Shown one piece after another: positions 6,346 through 9,992 of a stretch of DNA of 9,992 nucleotides (position 1 is its first letter; the number at the start of each line of letters is the position of its first letter). The stretch covers positions 1 through 9,992 of the forward strand of contig JACQTM010000257.1 in NCBI GenBank assembly GCA_016210825.1, written 5' to 3'. Below the pieces are notes generated by a model. The model did not search any database. It saw nothing but the letters and a program-made list of their open reading frames with translations, and was not told the origin of the DNA. Origin of the DNA: Hyphomicrobiales bacterium. Lineage in GTDB: Bacteria > Pseudomonadota > Alphaproteobacteria > Rhizobiales > Xanthobacteraceae. A program made the translations under genes and the position numbers.

Positions 6346-7584
6346 TTAGCGGGCGAACGGTGCCACGATTTCCACATGTGCCGAGTGGCGAAATTGATCG
6401 ACCGGGATGACGCGGCCGAGGCGATAACCACCCGCGATCAGGATTTGTGCATCGCGCGCGAAGGTTGACGGATTGCACGAAACCGCAACGACGAGCGGCA
6501 CCGCGCTTTTTGCCAGGGCGCGAGCTTGAGCCTCCGCGCCCTGTCGGGGCGGGTCGAAAATCACCGTATCGAGGCTTCGAAATTCCTGCGGCATGAACGG
6601 GTTTCGGAACAGGTCGCGCCGCTGCGTCTCGATCGGCTTAAGTCCGGCGGTCGTCGCCGCGGCGCGTTCGAGCGCGCCAAGGGCCGCTTCGTCGCTATCG
6701 GCCGCCGACACGCGCGCACGCTCGGCAAGGCGCAGCGCGAACGGGCCGACGCCGGCGAACAGATCGGCCACGGCCTTTGCCTTCGGCGTGCATTCGACGA
6801 TGAGCCGGGCGAGGGTTTCTTCGCCCGCAGCGGTCGCCTGCAAGAAGGCGCCCGGCGGCAGGGGCACGATGGCGCGGCCCATTTTGATCGTTGGCGTCGC
6901 GCACTGTGCGACCAATTCGCCGTGGCGCGTCAGCCGCGCCAATGTCAGGGTCGAAGCGACGGCGGCGAGCTTCGCGCCGAGCGGCGTTGTCAGCGGGCCG
7001 GAACCACGTACGTCGATATCAAGGCCGGCGTCGGTCGCGGTGACATGGATATCGAGGGGCTTGCGCTGCGGTTGTAAAATCTCGGCGATCACCCATGCGG
7101 CTTCTATCGCGCCGGCCAGCGAGGGCGCCAAAATCGGACAGCGGTCTATGTCAACGAGATGATGCGCGCGCAGGGCTGCAAAACCGACTTCGAAGACGTC
7201 GTGATCGCTTCGGCGCGCATGCAGCACCACGCGGCGGCGTCCTTCGCCATGGGCGTCGATCAAATCGCCAACTGCAGCGTCGATTCCCGCTTGTTTTAGT
7301 GCATTGACCACGAGCTCGCGCTTCCACGCGCGATAATGTGGCTCGCGCCAGTGCTGAATGGCGCAGCCGCCGCAGACGCCAAAATGCGGGCAGAAGGCGG
7401 CAATGCGCTCGGCACTCGGCGCGATGACGCGCAGTAAATGCCGGCGGTCGGGATGACCCGCGACCGGTTCGACCTCGACCGTCTCGCCGGGCAGTGTGTA
7501 GGGAACGTAAATCGGTCCCTCCGGCGCATCGGCGATGCCGTCGCCGCGATGACCGATACGGGAGATGACGAGGCGTTCGGTCAT
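6346..7584 (-). CDS. Class I SAM-dependent RNA methyltransferase, TrmA/RlmD (COG2265) family
   Basis: The 412-residue protein carries an N-terminal TRAM-like domain (1 to about 55), a [4Fe-4S] cysteine set (Cys65, Cys71, Cys74 in CPHFGVCGGC, and Cys149 in DRCPIL), and a C-terminal Rossmann methyltransferase. DLFAGVGPFALRLA (274-287) is the SAM-binding loop, DPPRQG (344-349) is the substrate motif, and Cys370 in SCNPSTFARD is the catalytic nucleophile of 5-methyluridine enzymes. Gln249 in FLQAT and Glu405 in HVEIVA fit the expected active-site Gln and general-base Glu. It probably makes m5U in rRNA or tRNA; the exact target cannot be read from the sequence, so no symbol is given. It is the last gene of the xseB-dxs block, 123 nt from dxs, with a palindromic repeat in the gap. 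Confidence 0.9.
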   Translation of the reverse strand: MTERLVISRIGHRGDGIADAPEGPIYVPYTLPGETVEVEPVAGHPDRRHLLRVIAPSAERIAAFCPHFGVCGGCAIQHWREPHYRAWKRELVVNALKQAGIDAAVGDLIDAHGEGRRRVVLHARRSDHDVFEVGFAALRAHHLVDIDRCPILAPSLAGAIEAAWVIAEILQPQRKPLDIHVTATDAGLDIDVRGSGPLTTPLGAKLAAVASTLTLARLTRHGELVAQCATPTIKMGRAIVPLPPGAFLQATAAGEETLARLIVECTPKAKAVADLFAGVGPFALRLAERARVSAADSDEAALGALERAAATTAGLKPIETQRRDLFRNPFMPQEFRSLDTVIFDPPRQGAEAQARALAKSAVPLVVAVSCNPSTFARDAQILIAGGYRLGRVIPVDQFRHSAHVEIVAPFAR

Positions 7585-7591
7585 TTCTTCC

Positions 7592-7703
7592 TGTCATGCT
7601 CCGCGAAAGCGGGACATCCAGTATTCGCCAGCGCAGCAATTTGCGCTCAGCGTGTCATCCATACCGGGGTTACTGGATCGCCCGGTCAAGCCGGGCGATG
7701 ACA
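7592..7703. repeat. Composite intergenic palindromic repeat (BIME/REP-like)
   Basis: Two related arms face each other: the left arm at 7592-7623 (TGTCATGC...ATCCAGTA) and the right arm at 7671-7703 (TACTGGAT...GATGACA). The outer TGTCAT/ATGACA ends and the inner ATCCAGTA/TACTGGAT ends are complementary. Each arm is also a hairpin. The right arm has a perfect 9-bp stem, ATCGCCCGG (7677-7685) with CCGGGCGAT (7691-7699), and a 5-nt loop. The left arm has CCGC-GAAA-GCGG (7601-7612) with imperfect extension. The centre holds a third stem, AGCGCA (7630-7635) with TGCGCT (7642-7647). Elements with TACTGGAT and a C/G-rich hairpin are, from memory, dispersed in Bradyrhizobium-like genomes. It fills nearly the whole gap between dxs and the methyltransferase and could form strong RNA structure in the shared transcript. 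Confidence 0.8.
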
Positions 7704-7707
7704 GAAT

Positions 7708-9630
7708 CTACGCCAGTTTGACCGTCTCCATCGCGATATCCTTGCCGAGCGCCTCGAACACCTTGGCGATGATGCCGCGCGCGTCGAGGCCGGCCTTGGC
7801 GTACATGGCGGCGGGCGAATCCTGGTCGATAAAGATGTCCGGCAGAACCATTGCGCGCAGCTTGACGCCGGCATCGAGCGCGCCATTCTCGGCCAGCGCC
7901 TGCATGACATAGGAGCCAAAACCGCCGATAGCGCCTTCCTCGATGGTGATCAGCACTTCGTGCTCGCGCGCAAGGCGTAACACCATCTCGGTGTCGAGCG
8001 GTTTGGCGAAGCGTGCGTCCGCGACCGTGGTCGAGAGCCCGAAGCCCGCGAGCGCGTCGGCGGCTTTCAGGCATTCCGAAAGCCGTGCGCCGAAGGACAA
8101 CAGTGCGACCTTCGTGCCTTCGCGCACGATGCGGCCCTTGCCGATTTCGAGCGGCTTGCCTTCCTCGGGCATCGCCACACCCCTGCCTTCACCACGCGGA
8201 TAGCGGAAAGCGCAGGGGCGGTCGTCGATGGCAGCCGCGGTCGCCACCATGTGCACGAGGTCGGCCTCGTCCGCCGCCGCCATGACGATAAAGCGCGGCA
8301 GGCAGCCGAGATAGGCGACGTCAAAGGCGCCCGCGTGCGTTGGCCCATCGGCGCCGACGAGACCGGAGCGGTCAATGGCGAAGCGCACCGGGAGCGATTG
8401 GATCGCGACGTCATGCACCACCTGGTCATAGGCGCGCTGCAGGAAGGTCGAATAGATCGCGGCGAAAGGCTTTAAGCCCTCGGTTGCAAGCCCCGCCGAG
8501 AAAGTCACCGCATGCTGCTCGGCGATGCCGACGTCGAAGAAGCGCTTGGGAAATTCGGCAGCGAAGATGTCGAGCCCCGTGCCGGACGGCATCGCGGCGC
8601 TGACCGCAACGATCTTGTCGTCCTTGCGCGCTTCCTTGATCAGGCTCTCGGCAAAAACCTTGGTGTAGACCGGCGCATGCGTTTTCGATTTCGCCTGGGC
8701 GCCGGTCGCGACATCGAACTTGACCACGCCGTGATACTTGTCGGCAGAAATTTCGGCTGGCGGATAGCCCTTGCCCTTTTGCGTGACGACATGGACGAGG
8801 ATCGGCCCAGCCTTGGCGTCGCGCACGTTGCGCAGAACGGGGAGCAGATGGTCAAGGTTATGGCCATCGATCGGACCGACATAAAAGAAGCCGAGCTCCT
8901 CGAACAGTGTGCCGCCGGTCCAGAAGCCGCGGGCAAATTCTTCCACGCGCACGGCCTTTTCCTCGAAGAACTTTGGCAGGCGGTGAGCCAGCTGTTTGCC
9001 GATATCGCGCAGCGTTCGATACGTCTTGCCGGAGATCAGGCGCGCGAGATAAGCGGACATGGCGCCAACCGGCGGGGCGATCGACATGTCGTTGTCGTTG
9101 AGGATGACGATCAGCCGCGAATTCATCGCGCCGGCATTATTCATCGCCTCATAGGCCATGCCGGCAGACATCGCGCCGTCGCCGATCACGCAGACGACGT
9201 TATTGGCGCGGCCTTCGAGATCGCGCGCCACCGCCATGCCGAGCCCGGCCGAGATCGAGGTCGAGGAATGCGCGGCGCCAAAGGGGTCGTATTCGCTTTC
9301 GGCGCGCTTGGTAAAGCCCGAGAGCCCGCCGCCCTGACGCAAGGTGCGGATACGGTCACGCCGCTCTGTCAAGATCTTGTGGGGATAGGCTTGGTGGCCG
9401 ACGTCCCAGACCAAACGGTCGTTTGGCGTATCGAATATATAATGTAATGCCACCGTGAGTTCGATCACGCCGAGCCCGGCGCCAAGATGACCGCCGGTGA
9501 CGGCCACGGCATCAATCGTTTCGGTGCGCAGTTCGGCCGCGAGCTGCGGCAGGTTGGCGGCGGGGAGCGCGCGCAGGTCAGCAGGCGTATGGATACGGTC
9601 GAGCAGGGGCGTTTTTGCGGGTTGCAACAC
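7708..9630 (-). CDS. dxs: 1-deoxy-D-xylulose-5-phosphate synthase
   Basis: This thiamine-diphosphate enzyme condenses pyruvate and glyceraldehyde 3-phosphate to DXP. That is the first step of the MEP isoprenoid pathway and also the source of precursors for thiamine and pyridoxal phosphate. The 640 residues have the usual length. Visible motifs are TGGHLGAGLGVIELT (45-59), WDVGHQAYPHK (75-85), the ThDP-binding GDG (150-152) with NDND (178-181), the catalytic Glu371 in FDVGIAEQHAVTFSAG (365-380), the DRSGLVGADGPTH segment of the transketolase pyrimidine domain, and the C-terminal transketolase domain. The start is GTG (MLQPAKTPLLDRI), chosen because it gives the family's usual N-terminus and has GGAG (9641-9644) 10 nt before it. 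It follows xseB by 80 nt, the common Rhizobiales arrangement. Confidence 0.97.
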   Translation of the reverse strand: MLQPAKTPLLDRIHTPADLRALPAANLPQLAAELRTETIDAVAVTGGHLGAGLGVIELTVALHYIFDTPNDRLVWDVGHQAYPHKILTERRDRIRTLRQGGGLSGFTKRAESEYDPFGAAHSSTSISAGLGMAVARDLEGRANNVVCVIGDGAMSAGMAYEAMNNAGAMNSRLIVILNDNDMSIAPPVGAMSAYLARLISGKTYRTLRDIGKQLAHRLPKFFEEKAVRVEEFARGFWTGGTLFEELGFFYVGPIDGHNLDHLLPVLRNVRDAKAGPILVHVVTQKGKGYPPAEISADKYHGVVKFDVATGAQAKSKTHAPVYTKVFAESLIKEARKDDKIVAVSAAMPSGTGLDIFAAEFPKRFFDVGIAEQHAVTFSAGLATEGLKPFAAIYSTFLQRAYDQVVHDVAIQSLPVRFAIDRSGLVGADGPTHAGAFDVAYLGCLPRFIVMAAADEADLVHMVATAAAIDDRPCAFRYPRGEGRGVAMPEEGKPLEIGKGRIVREGTKVALLSFGARLSECLKAADALAGFGLSTTVADARFAKPLDTEMVLRLAREHEVLITIEEGAIGGFGSYVMQALAENGALDAGVKLRAMVLPDIFIDQDSPAAMYAKAGLDARGIIAKVFEALGKDIAMETVKLA

Positions 9631-9710
9631 GAACGGGCTACTCCAGGCGGCCTCTTATTCAAGCTCTACAGTGACATACAAGCTGCCACAGGTGCAATTC
9701 GTCCCCGCGG

Positions 9711-9959
9711 TCAATCGACGTCGAACGGCTCGGTTCCTTTCGGCTTGCCCGAGGTATCGAGCACGATCTTGTTCACCCGCGCCTCAGCCTGGGCCAAGAG
9801 CTCCTCGCAGCGGCGCTTGAGCGCCTCGCCGCGCTCGTAAATCTCAACCGATTTCTCGAGCGCCACGTCGCCTTTTTCCAGGCTCTTGACGATCGATTCG
9901 AGCTCTTCGATCGCGCGCTCGAAGGGAAGCTTCTTCACGTCGGCGTTGCTGTCGGCCAT
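9711..9959 (-). CDS. xseB: Exodeoxyribonuclease VII small subunit
   Basis: This 82-residue acidic protein matches the small subunit of exonuclease VII, which binds the large subunit XseA in a complex that degrades single-stranded DNA in both directions. The characteristic segments are LPFERAIEELESIVKSLEKGDVALEKSVEIYERG (11-44) and LKRRCEELLAQAEARVNKIV (47-66), two helices that form the family's coiled coil. The length is typical (about 80 residues). The ATG at 9959 is preceded by a weak GGGAC ribosome site. It is the first gene in the window of the minus-strand xseB-dxs-methyltransferase block; its promoter probably lies beyond the right edge. Confidence 0.95.
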   Translation of the reverse strand: MADSNADVKKLPFERAIEELESIVKSLEKGDVALEKSVEIYERGEALKRRCEELLAQAEARVNKIVLDTSGKPKGTEPFDVD

Positions 9960-9992
9960 TTTGATCGTCCCGTCGCGCGAAATCGCGTTGCA

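Noticed and set aside
8512..9447. Long open frame (311 codons) on the plus strand
   Set aside because: It lies wholly opposite dxs, whose frame has all family motifs. High GC commonly leaves the antisense frame open, and the peptide resembles no family I know.
9976..9987. Small CGCG palindrome at the right edge
   Set aside because: The stem is only 4-5 bp with a very small loop, and such a match is expected by chance in GC-rich DNA.

Overview
The window reads as a chromosomal segment of an alphaproteobacterium, most likely order Hyphomicrobiales (Rhizobiales), in the Bradyrhizobium/Xanthobacteraceae neighbourhood. The reasons are high GC content, the gene content and order (chorismate synthase next to a RibB-type gene; xseB-dxs-RNA methyltransferase on one strand), and a dispersed palindromic repeat of a type familiar between genes in these genomes. 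No phage, transposon, CRISPR array, tRNA or rRNA was seen. Most of the window is core metabolism.

Layout. (1) 3-1653, plus strand: the 3' part of a DUF4198 protein followed 16 nt later by a DMT/EamA membrane transporter with a very histidine-rich C-terminal tail. This looks like a small metal-handling unit. (2) 1654-2032: a gene-free stretch with a GC-rich hairpin and a candidate promoter. (3) 2033-6342, plus strand: aroC (chorismate synthase), a ribB-type gene whose GTP cyclohydrolase II half has lost its zinc and catalytic residues (RibBX type), ald (alanine dehydrogenase) and a secreted DUF1194/von Willebrand A protein. Gaps are 7, 37 and 69 nt, so they may be transcribed together. (4) 6346-9959, minus strand: xseB (exonuclease VII small subunit), dxs (DXP synthase) and a TrmA/RlmD-family RNA methyltransferase, in that order of transcription. 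The two blocks converge with only 3 nt between stop codons.

How they work together. aroC closes the shikimate pathway. RibBX supplies the four-carbon precursor of riboflavin, and FMN is the cofactor that chorismate synthase needs. dxs supplies the first MEP-pathway intermediate for isoprenoids, thiamine and pyridoxal phosphate. ald links alanine and pyruvate; the sequence at its cofactor site suggests NADP(H) rather than the usual NAD(H).

I found no wholly new system. The points most worth a second look are the Ala-Arg pair at the alanine dehydrogenase cofactor site, the degenerate RibX domain, the His-tailed transporter with its DUF4198 partner, and the palindromic repeat sitting between dxs and the methyltransferase, where relatives often carry tlyA.
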